Part shown: positions 33,912 to 43,035 of the stretch, one piece after another
Position numbering within the stretch: the first letter of the stretch is position 1
How the letters are laid out: every line of letters begins with the position of its first letter
Assembly (NCBI GenBank): GCA_964394665.1
Contig: CAYMYN010000016.1
Coordinates: 39,653 to 103,652, forward strand
DNA length: 64,000 nt
Direction of reading: 5' to 3'
From: CAYMYN01 sp964394665
Lineage (GTDB): Bacteria > Planctomycetota > UBA1135 > GCA-002686595
Position numbers and translations under genes: made by a program
The notes under the pieces: model-generated
Databases searched by the model: none
What the model was told of the DNA's origin: nothing
The model's input: the letters and a program-made list of their open reading frames with translations, nothing else

Positions 33912-36526
33912 AGCTGGTAGGCCCTCTTGCGGAAGCGTTGGCGCACCACCTCGGCCACGGTGTTGACCGCGAAGGTCATGGCGAAGAGCACGAGCGCGGC
34001 CAGGAACAACGTCCGGTAGTGGGCGCTGCCCTTGACCGCCTCGGGCAGCTCGACGGCGATGTTCGCGGAGAGCGTGCGGAAGCCGTTGAAGATGTTCCAC
34101 TCCATGACCGGCGTGTTGCCGGTCGCCATCAGCACGATCATCGTCTCGCCCACGGCGCGGCCCAGGCCGATCATCAGCGCCGAGAACAGGCCGCTCATGG
34201 CCGTCGGGATGACGATGCGGACCGCGGTCTGCCAGTGCGTCGCGCCCGCGCCGAGCGATGCCTCGCGCAGGTGCGTGGGTACACTGGTGAGCGCGTCCTC
34301 GGCCAGAGTGTAGATGATCGGGATGATCGCGAAGCCCATGATGAAGCCCACGATCAGTGCGTTGCGCTGCACGTAGGTCCCCACCACGGCGACCGGCTCG
34401 CCGCGCGGGTCGAACCCGGCGGTCTCGAGCAACCAGCCCAGCAGCAGGGCCAGGCCGAGCGCGAGCGCCGTGCCGAGCAGGAACTTGCCCAGGTCGAAGA
34501 GCGCGCAGCGACCGCGCGACCAGGCCAGCGACAGGTCGCGCAGGCGCGGGTTCAGCCAGCGCCCGAAGGCCCAGGCGACCGCCACGCCGCAGGCCGGCAC
34601 GAGCAGCAGGATCCACCCGCCCAGGGCGCGCCCGACCTGGCCGTCGAGCCAGGTGCGCAGATCGCCCCCGAAGAGCACGGACTCCATCACGGGGCCGAGC
34701 ACCGACCCCAACCAGATTCCGGGCACCAGGGCCGCGAAGATCAGCACGAATCGCGGCCAACCCGTCAACCAGACGACCGCGCCCTTGGGCAACAACTGGA
34801 AGAGGTACGCGCCCAGCAGCAGGCAGTACGGCACGGCGACGAAGGTCGCCAGGATCGAGGGGATCACGCCCTGCACGAGGGGCGCGATCACCAGCGCGGC
34901 CAGGAACCCCAACACCACGCTGGGCAGGCCGGCCATCATCTCGATCAATGCCTTGAGCGTGACGCGCAGCCGCGAGGCCAGGAACTCGCTGGCGAAGATC
35001 GCCGCCATCAGGGCGATCGGCGCCCCGAACAGCAACGAGTAGAGAGTCGCCTTGAGCGTGCCGAAGATCAGCGGATAGAGGCCGAACTTGGGTTCGAAGG
35101 AGTCCGTGCCGCTGGAGGACTGCCAGACGTGCTGCGGCGAGTTCGCCCCCTCGTACCACACGGGGAGGAACATCGAGGCCCAGGTGCCCTCGGGGTACTT
35201 GAGGTCGAAGTCGACGCGGCGGGTGGGACTCGCTCCGAAGGCGACCAGCCCGTCTCCGCGGGGCAGGAGCGCGATCGGCGCCGGATCCCGCTCGTCGAGC
35301 CGACGTTCGACGAGCACCTGGTTGGTCGTGACGTGCAGCACGCGCACGGTGCCGTCCGTGTGGCCCGCGACCGCGATGCGCATGCGCTGCGAGGAGGTCA
35401 GCCAGGTCACGGGCGAGCCTGTCGCCGGGAGCTTGTGGGACTCGACCAGGCGCAGCTCGGGCACGGCGTCCCCGCGCTCCTCGATGACCTCGAACCAGGC
35501 GCGCACGTGGCCCAGCGAGTCGCCGACCAACAGGGTCGTCCGGCCCAGCAACATGCTGGCGGCCGTCATGCGTTCGCCGGGTTCGGGGACGAGGTCCACC
35601 TCCTGGGCCAGGACCGGAGCCTCGATCTCGCGCAGATCGAAGCGTTTGAGGAAGCCGTCCTCCCACAGCACGAGCAGGCTGCCGCCGTTGCCCAGCAGGA
35701 ACAGGTGACGCGGGAGCTCGCGGCCCGCGGGCAGCTCGAAGGGCACCTCGTGCTCCTGCACGCGCACCTGGACCTTGCCGGTCAGGAGATTCTGTCGGCG
35801 GCGGATGTCGTACACGCGCAGGTCGGAGTCGCCGACCAGAGCAGCGACGAACTCGTGCCGCGCCGTGTCCGAGGAGTTGTCGACGAAGTCGAGCAGCCGC
35901 ACGGCGTCGCCCGCGCCGATCTGGAAGGGCTCCTCGAGCCGGATCCCCGGGTTGACCAATCGCCACTGATCGCCCGCCAGATGCGTCAGCACTCCCCCCT
36001 GGAAGGTCGCCGACGCGCCCACGGCCAGCGTGAGGTGTTCAGGCGTGAGCTCTTCGGGCGGCACGAAGCGCGTCTGGAAGCGCACGCGGCCCAGCACGAC
36101 CGATCCGTCCTCGAACCCGAAGGCCGCTTCGCCCGAGAAGCTATCGATCTTGGCCGCGGTCGGGACCCGGCCCTCGAAGAGCGGGCGGCGCTCGAGTACC
36201 TCGCCCGTGTCCAGGCGCACGGCCAGCAGGTCGCCGCCCCGCTCGACGACCCATCCGATCTGGCCGTACTCGTCCACGCCGACCTGGACGACCTCGGCGC
36301 TCGCGACGCGGGCCTGGAGGGGCAGGGCGTGGGGCTCCTGGACGGCGGGGCTCTGGAATAGCGGCCCGACGACGTACAGGAGGAACAGGAAGATCGTCGT
36401 GACGGCGAGGATCGTCCCCAACCCCCCGAGCGTGATCGAGAGGCGCGCGGCCACCTCGGCCACCCGCACCGAGCGCCGGGTCACGCGACGACGCCGGGGC
36501 CTGCCCGAGAAACCCTTGGATTCCAT
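33908..36526 (-). CDS. pstC: Phosphate ABC transporter permease PstC with beta-propeller-like domain
   Basis: An 872-aa permease, over twice the typical length. After one membrane helix (about 31-57) comes about 400 residues with repeated WD40/propeller-like strands such as GDLLAVRLDTGEVLER, GNGGSLLVLWEDGFLKRFDL and IAVAGHTDGTVRVLHVTTNQ. From about residue 485 the permease core follows, with five to six further helices and an EAA loop (SVPTHLREASLGAGATHWQT). Extended PstC proteins are known in other phyla; this one is very large. The ATG is preceded by an adjacent in-frame GTG. A hairpin separates it from pstS. Confidence 0.93.
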   Translation of the reverse strand: MESKGFSGRPRRRRVTRRSVRVAEVAARLSITLGGLGTILAVTTIFLFLLYVVGPLFQSPAVQEPHALPLQARVASAEVVQVGVDEYGQIGWVVERGGDLLAVRLDTGEVLERRPLFEGRVPTAAKIDSFSGEAAFGFEDGSVVLGRVRFQTRFVPPEELTPEHLTLAVGASATFQGGVLTHLAGDQWRLVNPGIRLEEPFQIGAGDAVRLLDFVDNSSDTARHEFVAALVGDSDLRVYDIRRRQNLLTGKVQVRVQEHEVPFELPAGRELPRHLFLLGNGGSLLVLWEDGFLKRFDLREIEAPVLAQEVDLVPEPGERMTAASMLLGRTTLLVGDSLGHVRAWFEVIEERGDAVPELRLVESHKLPATGSPVTWLTSSQRMRIAVAGHTDGTVRVLHVTTNQVLVERRLDERDPAPIALLPRGDGLVAFGASPTRRVDFDLKYPEGTWASMFLPVWYEGANSPQHVWQSSSGTDSFEPKFGLYPLIFGTLKATLYSLLFGAPIALMAAIFASEFLASRLRVTLKALIEMMAGLPSVVLGFLAALVIAPLVQGVIPSILATFVAVPYCLLLGAYLFQLLPKGAVVWLTGWPRFVLIFAALVPGIWLGSVLGPVMESVLFGGDLRTWLDGQVGRALGGWILLLVPACGVAVAWAFGRWLNPRLRDLSLAWSRGRCALFDLGKFLLGTALALGLALLLGWLLETAGFDPRGEPVAVVGTYVQRNALIVGFIMGFAIIPIIYTLAEDALTSVPTHLREASLGAGATHWQTAVRIVIPTAMSGLFSALMIGLGRAVGETMIVLMATGNTPVMEWNIFNGFRTLSANIAVELPEAVKGSAHYRTLFLAALVLFAMTFAVNTVAEVVRQRFRKRAYQL

Positions 36527-36556
36527 CACTCGATCGGTGACTGCCGGAAACAGGAA

Positions 36557-36587
36557 CGAGTGCCGGCGGCGGGGCAGCCGGCACTCG
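36557..36587 (-). terminator. Intercistronic hairpin between pstS and pstC
   Basis: Arms 36557-36567 and 36577-36587 form a perfect 11-bp stem with a nine-base loop in the 115-bp gap between pstS and pstC. In many pst operons such a hairpin makes pstS mRNA more abundant than that of the permease genes, matching the need for excess binding protein. It has no T-run, so it may stall or protect mRNA rather than fully terminate. Confidence 0.65.
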
Positions 36588-36641
36588 GGAGCGGGTACCT
36601 GGGCACCAGGATATCGAAGGCTCGATCCGGTGCGAGGAGCG

Positions 36642-37646
36642 TCAGTTCCCGGTCGGGGCGGAGGCCTCCGTCACCACGGGCAGGCTCAGGCCGACGGACT
36701 CCAAGGCCTGGGCGCAGATCAGGGCCGGCAGCGGGTAGTAGCCGTCCTTGATGACGATCTCCTGGCCTTCCTTCGAGTAGACGTAGCGCAGGAACTCGCG
36801 GCGCAGCGGCTCGAGGGCCGAGCCCGGACGGAAGTTCACGTACACGTACAGGAAGCGCGCCAGGGGGTACTCGCCGGTGTAGGCGTTCTCGGGGGTCGCC
36901 TCGACCATCTCCGAGCGCGCGTCCACCGCGAGCGGAACGGCGCGCACGCCGGCGGTCTTGTAGCCGATGCCGCTGTAGCCGATTCCGAAGCGGTCCGAGG
37001 AGACACCCTGGACCACGGCCGAGCTGCCCGGCTGCTCCTTCACTGCATCCTTGAAGTCGCCTTTGAAGAGCGCGTGTTCCTTGAAGTAGCCGTAGGTGCC
37101 CGAGGCCGAGTTGCGGCCGTAGAGGCTGATCGGCTTGTCGGCCCACTCGCCAGTCAGGCCCAGATCGCCCCAGGTCACGATGTCGCGCGCGTTGCCGCCC
37201 TTGCGGGTCTTCGAGAAGACGGCGTCCACCTGGGCCAGGGTCAGTCCGCGCAGGGGGTTGTCCTTGTGCACGTACACGGCGAGCATGTCGATGCTCGCCG
37301 GCAGGGCGACGGGCTTGTACCCGAAGGCCTTCTCGAACTCGTCGATCTCACCGTCCTTCATGACCCGCGACATGGGGGCGAAGGTGGCGGCGCCCTTGAT
37401 CAGCGCCGGCGGGCCGGTGGAGGAGCCCTTGCCCTGGATCTCGATGTCGACGTTGGGGTAGAAACGCGTGAATCCCTCGCCCCAGAGCGTCATCAAGTTG
37501 TTCATCGTGTCCGAACCCTCGCTCTTGATGCTGCCTGACACGCCCTGCACGGGCTTGTAGGCGGGGAGCTTGGGGTCGACCTTGACGACCTGGGCAGCCG
37601 CGAAGGGGGCGCACAGGAGCAGGGCGGCGGCGATGCGGTGGAGCAT
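36642..37646 (-). CDS. pstS: Periplasmic phosphate-binding protein PstS
   Basis: A 334-aa exported protein with a signal peptide (MLHRIAAALLLCAPFAAAQ, cleaved near residue 19). The phosphate-site elements are visible: IKSEGSDTMNNL near the start, KGSSTGPPALIKGAATFAPM, and YGRNSASGTYGYFKEHAL. A GGAGAG ribosome binding site precedes the ATG by seven bases. It binds phosphate for the PstCA channel. A phased three-repeat PHO box lies about 110 bases upstream, so it is probably induced by PhoB at low phosphate and drives the pstSCAB run. Confidence 0.95.
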   Translation of the reverse strand: MLHRIAAALLLCAPFAAAQVVKVDPKLPAYKPVQGVSGSIKSEGSDTMNNLMTLWGEGFTRFYPNVDIEIQGKGSSTGPPALIKGAATFAPMSRVMKDGEIDEFEKAFGYKPVALPASIDMLAVYVHKDNPLRGLTLAQVDAVFSKTRKGGNARDIVTWGDLGLTGEWADKPISLYGRNSASGTYGYFKEHALFKGDFKDAVKEQPGSSAVVQGVSSDRFGIGYSGIGYKTAGVRAVPLAVDARSEMVEATPENAYTGEYPLARFLYVYVNFRPGSALEPLRREFLRYVYSKEGQEIVIKDGYYPLPALICAQALESVGLSLPVVTEASAPTGN

Positions 37647-37755
37647 GTGGGACTCTCCGGCCGGGACCAGCGGATGGAACCATGCTCCGAGCCAGCGGCG
37701 TGCGGCTCACGAGGGTCCCCCCGGATCCCGAAGGCGCGAAGAGCTAAGCCGCCGC

Positions 37756-37784
37756 CCGTGAAGGCCGTTTAAAGGGAGCGCGAA
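37756..37784 (-). promoter_or_regulatory. Putative PHO box upstream of pstS
   Basis: On the plus strand three 7-base units, CCGTGAA (37756-37762), GTTTAAA (37767-37773) and GCGCGAA (37778-37784), recur every 11 bases. This is the spacing of PhoB-type direct repeats (7 bp plus 4 bp) and matches the stronger site before phoB, where each unit ends in TGAA. Individual units are degenerate; the phasing and location carry the call. Confidence 0.55.
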
Positions 37785-37826
37785 AGCTCGCGCCGGCCCC
37801 CTCGCCCCAGTGGGAGCCCCCTGGCC

Positions 37827-37842
37827 GGGGGCGAGCGCCCCC
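37827..37842 (-). terminator. Hairpin downstream of phoU
   Basis: Arms 37827-37832 and 37837-37842 form a 6-bp G/C stem with a four-base loop, 27 bases past the phoU stop codon. The surrounding sequence is a run of C and G tracts with other possible foldings. It may separate phoU from the pstS promoter region. Confidence 0.4.
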
Positions 37843-37868
37843 AGCCCCCGGGGGGCACCCGGGCCGCA

Positions 37869-38552
37869 TCAGGTGCTGCGGGGGGTGGCCGTGGCGATGT
37901 CCCGGCGGTGGCGGACGATCGCGCCCTCGGCCATGAACTGGATGTCCTCGGCGATGTTGGTGCACAGGTCCGCCACGCGCTCGAGGTTGCGGCAGAACGA
38001 GAGCGTGTGGACCGCGCGCTCGATCGTGTCCGGGCGGCTGCGCATCAGGTCCTGGAGGTGGTCGAACATCTGGCGCAGGAGGTCGTCGACCTCGTCGTCG
38101 CTGCTGCGCACCTTCTTCGCCAGGTCCACGTCGACGTTGACCAAGGCATCGAGGGTGTCGCGCAGCATCTGGCGCACGCTGCGCACCATGCGGCCGAAAC
38201 CCGGGGTCATGGGAACGGCGTCGCGGCGGGAGAGGAAGCTGGCCCGGGCGGCCATGTTCGTGGCCAGGTCGCCCATGCGCTCGAGGTCCGAGTTGACCTT
38301 GATGACCATCACCAGGAAACGCAGGTCCTGGGCCACGGGCTGGTGCAGGGCCAGGGCCTTGAGGCACTCCTCCTCGATGTGCACCTCGCGGGCGTCGATC
38401 TCGTCGTCCTTGACGGCGATCGCGTCGGCCAGCTCGGGTTTGCGCTCCACCAGGGCCTGCGTGGCCTGCAGGATCGCGTTCTCGACCATCGCCCCGAGGA
38501 CCAGGATCTCCTTCTTGATCGAGTCCAGGTCCCTCAAGAGATGCTGCACCAT
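37869..38552 (-). CDS. phoU: Phosphate transport/signalling regulator PhoU
   Basis: A 227-aa all-helical protein with two similar PhoU repeats. The metal-site pattern appears in both halves, for example VVMVIKVNSDLERMGDLATNM (two segments) and CRNLERVADLCTNIAEDI. PhoU links the Pst transporter to the PhoR kinase and keeps the regulon off when phosphate is plentiful. A GAGGGA site precedes the ATG. Unusually, it lies between the porin and pstS rather than after pstB. Confidence 0.95.
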   Translation of the reverse strand: MVQHLLRDLDSIKKEILVLGAMVENAILQATQALVERKPELADAIAVKDDEIDAREVHIEEECLKALALHQPVAQDLRFLVMVIKVNSDLERMGDLATNMAARASFLSRRDAVPMTPGFGRMVRSVRQMLRDTLDALVNVDVDLAKKVRSSDDEVDDLLRQMFDHLQDLMRSRPDTIERAVHTLSFCRNLERVADLCTNIAEDIQFMAEGAIVRHRRDIATATPRST

Positions 38553-38631
38553 GTTCGTCCCTCGGACGTCTTCTTCGCGGAGCGGTTCCTGACCAGGCGG
38601 GCGGAGCGCCCGCGCGCCGACAATAGATCAC

Positions 38632-38657
38632 GGGAGGATGGCCGGGGCCACCCTCCC
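38632..38657 (-). terminator. Hairpin downstream of the porin gene
   Basis: Outer arms 38632-38637 and 38652-38657 (6 bp), one mismatch, then inner arms 38639-38643 and 38646-38650 (5 bp) around GG. It lies between the end of the porin gene and the start of phoU, and probably ends or limits porin transcription. Confidence 0.55.
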
Positions 38658-38713
38658 GCTCGCTTCTCTTCCGACGGACCGGCGCCCCGATCCGCGGGGT
38701 CCCTACTCCCGGG

Positions 38714-39997
38714 TCAGAAGGTGACCTGGAAGCGCATCAGGACCGCCTCGGCGTCGCCATCGATGGCGCCCTGCTCGGCGTCGGCCATCAGGTAGTTCAG
38801 CATCACCCGGGCGTTGGGGTTGAGGTACCAGTTGACCCCCGCGGTGAGGACGTCCATCTCGCCCCCGTCGACCCCGCCGTCGTTGAGGTCGATCGAGGAG
38901 TAGCGCGCGGTGAGCTCCCAGGCTCCGCCCCCGTCCTTGCCCCAGTTCTTCTTCGGTCGGATGCGGTCGAACGCGCCGGCGCTGGTCCGGTACGGCCGAT
39001 GCTCGCCCGTCAGGAAGTAGCTGACCATGGCGTAGAACCCGCCGAAGCTCGGGTCGTCGGCCGCGTCCGAGGACACGTCGGCCATGACGTACTCGCCTTG
39101 GATGGACAGGGGGCCCTGCACGAAGGCGACCTCGGCCCCGAGGATGGTCTGGTCGTCGGCCGCGAGGGTGCCGGAGTCGACCAGGCGCGGCCCGAAGCTG
39201 TTCTCCGGTCGCGCGCGATAGCGGACCGACTCCGCGGTGCGATGGGTGGCCGAGAGGCCCAGGTGCAGGACCTGCTCGCCCTTCTCCTTGTAGAGCGGCA
39301 GGTAGGTCAGGCGGCCCGTGAAGCCGTAGCCGCTGTTGTCGGAGAACTCGCCCTGCTCGCCGGTGTCGCGGAAGATGCCCAGGCCCCAGGTGGCGCGTTC
39401 GTCGGCGAAGTGGTTGCCGAGCGCGATGCCCGTGTTGAAAGCCGGGATGAACACGTCCGGGAGCGAGCGCTCGATGAACGTGATGTTGTTGCTGGAGGTC
39501 AATTGCTCCAGACCGAAGGGCTCCTTGAAGTGGCCGACCTTGATCGTGGAGAACTCGTAGAGCGAGGTCGCGAGGTAGACCTCGCGGTAGCTGGCGCTGC
39601 CGCCCGTGAAGTCGAACTCGATCTTGTAGTTCATGTGCTCGAAGGCCTTGCCCTCGACGTGCATCCGCGCCCGGCGGAACTTGACCCCGTCCTCGAAGGA
39701 GTCGGTCCCGGGCACCAGCGGGTCGAGGTCCTCGTCCCCCGACTGCCAGGTCCAGTCGTTGTGGATGCGGCCACCGAAGCCGGCGCTGAAAGCCTTGTCG
39801 GCGGTCTCGAAGCGCACGCCGTCGCGCCAGAAGACGCGGAAGTCGTTGCTCTGCTGGGCGGCGGGAGCGGGGAGGGGCTCGAGGTTGGGCGTGACCGGGC
39901 CGGGCGCGACCTCGCCGCCCGCCAGACAGGTTGCGGACAGGGCCGCAGCGGCCCAGGCCGCGCCGACGCCGCGCCGCAGGAACGGGATACTCGTCAC
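38714..39997 (-). CDS. OprP/OprO-type phosphate-selective porin
   Basis: A 427-aa outer-membrane beta-barrel. It has a signal peptide of about 27 residues, then the family pattern: FRVFWRDGVRFET, GRIHNDWTW, DGVKFRRARMHVEG and NYKIEFDF, continuing in alternating amphipathic strands to a terminal Phe (RFQVTF), the barrel end signal. Members form trimeric anion channels; OprP and OprO prefer phosphate or polyphosphate. The GTG start has an AGGAG site seven bases upstream, better than the upstream alternatives. A phased PHO-like box lies about 90 bp upstream. An outer-membrane porin indicates a diderm cell. Confidence 0.9.
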   Translation of the reverse strand: MTSIPFLRRGVGAAWAAAALSATCLAGGEVAPGPVTPNLEPLPAPAAQQSNDFRVFWRDGVRFETADKAFSAGFGGRIHNDWTWQSGDEDLDPLVPGTDSFEDGVKFRRARMHVEGKAFEHMNYKIEFDFTGGSASYREVYLATSLYEFSTIKVGHFKEPFGLEQLTSSNNITFIERSLPDVFIPAFNTGIALGNHFADERATWGLGIFRDTGEQGEFSDNSGYGFTGRLTYLPLYKEKGEQVLHLGLSATHRTAESVRYRARPENSFGPRLVDSGTLAADDQTILGAEVAFVQGPLSIQGEYVMADVSSDAADDPSFGGFYAMVSYFLTGEHRPYRTSAGAFDRIRPKKNWGKDGGGAWELTARYSSIDLNDGGVDGGEMDVLTAGVNWYLNPNARVMLNYLMADAEQGAIDGDAEAVLMRFQVTF

Positions 39998-40085
39998 TGG
40001 GGATCTCCTACTTCTGGGTCCGTCGGGTGGCGGCCGCCATCGAGCCCACTCGGGCTCGAACCTGGCCCCGCCATCCCTCGCCCCC

Positions 40086-40114
40086 ATGAGAAGCTGGGAC
40101 GAAGGCCCGATCAA
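40086..40114 (-). promoter_or_regulatory. Putative PHO box upstream of the porin gene
   Basis: Plus-strand units ATGAGAA (40086-40092), GGACGAA (40097-40103) and CGATCAA (40108-40114) are phased 11 bases apart. The third differs at one base from CGATGAA in the phoB box; the other two share mainly the terminal GAA. The site is 89-117 bases before the porin start, and sits at the end of phoR. Confidence 0.45.
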
Positions 40115-40135
40115 GATCCGCCTAGCGCGGCCCCT

Positions 40136-41959
40136 TCAGTGGGTCACCACGGGCAGCAGGATGCGGAAGGTGGTCCCTTCGCCGGGAGTGCTCTCGACCG
40201 AGAGCTCGCCGCGGTGCTTGAGCGCGACGTGTTTGACGATCGAAAGCCCGAGCCCCGTGCCGCCCAGCTCGCGCGAGCGCGCCTTGTCGACGCGATAGAA
40301 GCGCTCGAAGATGCGCTCCTGGTCGGCCGGCTCGATGCCGATGCCGGTGTCCCAGACCTCCAGACGGGCGTGCCTCCCGCGCACCTCGAGGCGCACGCCG
40401 ACCCGCCCCCCGGCCGGGGTGTACTTGATCGCGTTGTCGATCAGGTTGTTGATCATTTGCCGCAGGTCTTCCTGGTCGCCGCGCAGCGGCACCGAACCCT
40501 GGGGCAGATCGAGGTTCAGTTGGATCCGGGCGTCCTCGGCCGCCACGCGCTGCTCCTGATCGCACTCGCGGACCAGGGCACACAGGTCGACCTCCTCCAG
40601 GTCCAGCTCGCGCTCGGATTCGAGGCGCGACAGCGCCAGGAGATCCACGACCAGGGCCGAGAGCCGCATGGTCTGCTCGTGCACCCGCAGCAGGAAGCGG
40701 TCGCGGACCTTGGGGTCCATGTCGGTGTCGTCGAGCAACGTCTCCACCATGCCGCGGATCGCGGTCAGGGGCGTCTTCAGCTCGTGCGACACGTTGGCCA
40801 CGAAGTCGCGACGGATGGTCTCGAGGGAGCGCAGGTCCGTTACGTCGTGCAGCACGAGCAGCGCACCGACGACGTTGCCCCGGCCGTCGAACAGCGGGCC
40901 GGCGGCCATCTCGATGTGCTGCTCCTCGAGCACGCCGGCCCGATGCAGCTCGCCGCGCAGGTTCTGCCCCGAGGACATCGCGCGCGAGAGGGCGGAGTGG
41001 ACCTCCTCGAGGCGCGTGAGCTCCCAGATGTACGAGCCCGGGAGCATCCCCGGCGCGACGCGCAGCATGCGCTCCGCCACGCGGTTGATGTGCACGACGC
41101 GCTCGTCGCGGTCGATGGCCACGACCCCTTCGACCATCCCGCTCAAGATGGCCTGCATGCGGTTGCGCTCGGTCGTGATCGTCTCCAACCGACGGCCGAG
41201 CTCCTGCGCCATCGCGTCGAAGGCCCGCGCCAGGCGCCCGATCTCGTCGCCCGAAGTGGAGCGCACGCGCCGGTCGTACTCGCCGGCGGCGATGGCCTCC
41301 ACCACGCGCGTCATCGAGCGCAGGGGGCGCGTGAATTGCCGCGCGAGGTAGAGGCCCAACCCCAGCGAGACGAAGGCGCCCAAGCTGCCCGCGAGCAAGA
41401 ACACGCCGCGGATGCCGCGCGAGCGCTCGTCGATGTTGGCCAGGGAACGCGACGTGCGGACGAAACCCAGGAGCTCGCCGCGGCGGAGCACGGGCTGGGC
41501 CACGTACATCATCGGCACGCCGGTCGTCGCGCTACGGCGTTGCGCCACCGCGCTGCGGCGCGTGCGCGTGGCCTCGAGGACCTCTGGCCGGTCGCCGTGG
41601 TCCGGGATCCGCGTGGGGTCGTCCGCCGAGTCCGCCAGCACGCGCCCGCTGGGCAGGATCAACGTGATGCGCGACTCGCCCGAGCGCCCCAGGCGCACGA
41701 CGCGCTCCTGGAGCTCGCGCGCGCGCCCCGGAGCCAGCGGCTCGGCGGGCGAACGCGCGGCCTCCATGTCCGCCGCCACGGCGTCCTCGACCAACGAAGC
41801 CTGTCGCCCCAACGCCTGGGCGATCTCCTGCAGCGCGTCGCGCCGGATACGACTGGCGGCGGGAACACCCGCCACCAGCAGGGTGACGACGATCACCAGC
41901 GCGTAGCCGGCGTAGAGTTTCCACACCAGGCCCGGAGAGAGACGACTGCGCTGCACCAT
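40136..41959 (-). CDS. phoR: Phosphate regulon sensor histidine kinase PhoR
   Basis: A 607-aa membrane sensor kinase. Order: a membrane helix (about 15-35), an extracytoplasmic loop of about 130 residues, a second helix (about 170-195), a HAMP domain (FTRPLRSMTRVVEAIAAGEYDRR), a PAS domain (AILSGMVEGVVAIDRD, INRVAERML), the phosphoacceptor His in FVANVSHELKTPLTAI, and an ATPase domain with N-box NLIDNAIKYT, VWDTGIGIEP and GGTGLGLSI. The layout is that of PhoR. It follows phoB at 119 bases on the same strand. Phosphate signals would come through PstSCAB/PhoU. Confidence 0.92.
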   Translation of the reverse strand: MVQRSRLSPGLVWKLYAGYALVIVVTLLVAGVPAASRIRRDALQEIAQALGRQASLVEDAVAADMEAARSPAEPLAPGRARELQERVVRLGRSGESRITLILPSGRVLADSADDPTRIPDHGDRPEVLEATRTRRSAVAQRRSATTGVPMMYVAQPVLRRGELLGFVRTSRSLANIDERSRGIRGVFLLAGSLGAFVSLGLGLYLARQFTRPLRSMTRVVEAIAAGEYDRRVRSTSGDEIGRLARAFDAMAQELGRRLETITTERNRMQAILSGMVEGVVAIDRDERVVHINRVAERMLRVAPGMLPGSYIWELTRLEEVHSALSRAMSSGQNLRGELHRAGVLEEQHIEMAAGPLFDGRGNVVGALLVLHDVTDLRSLETIRRDFVANVSHELKTPLTAIRGMVETLLDDTDMDPKVRDRFLLRVHEQTMRLSALVVDLLALSRLESERELDLEEVDLCALVRECDQEQRVAAEDARIQLNLDLPQGSVPLRGDQEDLRQMINNLIDNAIKYTPAGGRVGVRLEVRGRHARLEVWDTGIGIEPADQERIFERFYRVDKARSRELGGTGLGLSIVKHVALKHRGELSVESTPGEGTTFRILLPVVTH

Positions 41960-42078
41960 GGGTCCGGGCCGTTCGAGGCCCGCCAGGGTAGCCAGGCGCG
42001 CGGCCGGGGCGCCAGCCGCCGCCACCGGACGGTGGCGCGGATGGGGAACCGCGGGGCCGGAGCGCCCGGAGGCGGCGG

Positions 42079-42777
<699 letters not shown>

Positions 42778-42950
42778 TCGCGTACCAGGTCGAGGCGGGA
42801 TTCCTTGGACGGGGCGGGATCGGCGAACGAGGCCGGTGGTCATCATGATAGGTGGCGGGAGTTCGGCGCGGATCTCCGGGACGCTGGCCCCGGAGGGCTC
42901 TGGTGGGCCAGCGGGGGCCGAAACGGTCGCGTCGGAAGTCGACTCCGGCG

Positions 42951-42979
42951 CGGTGAAGGCTCGATGAAGTCGCGGTGAA
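42951..42979 (-). promoter_or_regulatory. Three-repeat PHO box upstream of phoB
   Basis: Plus-strand units CGGTGAA (42951-42957), CGATGAA (42962-42968) and CGGTGAA (42973-42979) are spaced exactly 11 bases, with four-base spacers GGCT and GTCG. In the phoB direction each reads TTCACCG or TTCATCG, like the GTTCACC-type direct repeats bound by Streptomyces PhoP and the 7+4 layout of E. coli PHO boxes. The same box lies 57-85 bases before the divergent Rieske gene. Confidence 0.75.
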
Positions 42980-43035
42980 ACCCCTCCCGGAGCGCCCGCG
43001 CCACCCGGGGCCGGGCGGCGTTACCCTCGTCGGCC

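Noticed and set aside
37778..37793. A terminator hairpin just before the pstS region
   Set aside because: The 6-bp arms overlap the third PHO-box unit and a better hairpin lies at 37827-37842.
38553..38713. A PHO box upstream of phoU
   Set aside because: No three-unit 11-bp phased pattern is visible in this gap; phoU is more likely read from the porin promoter.
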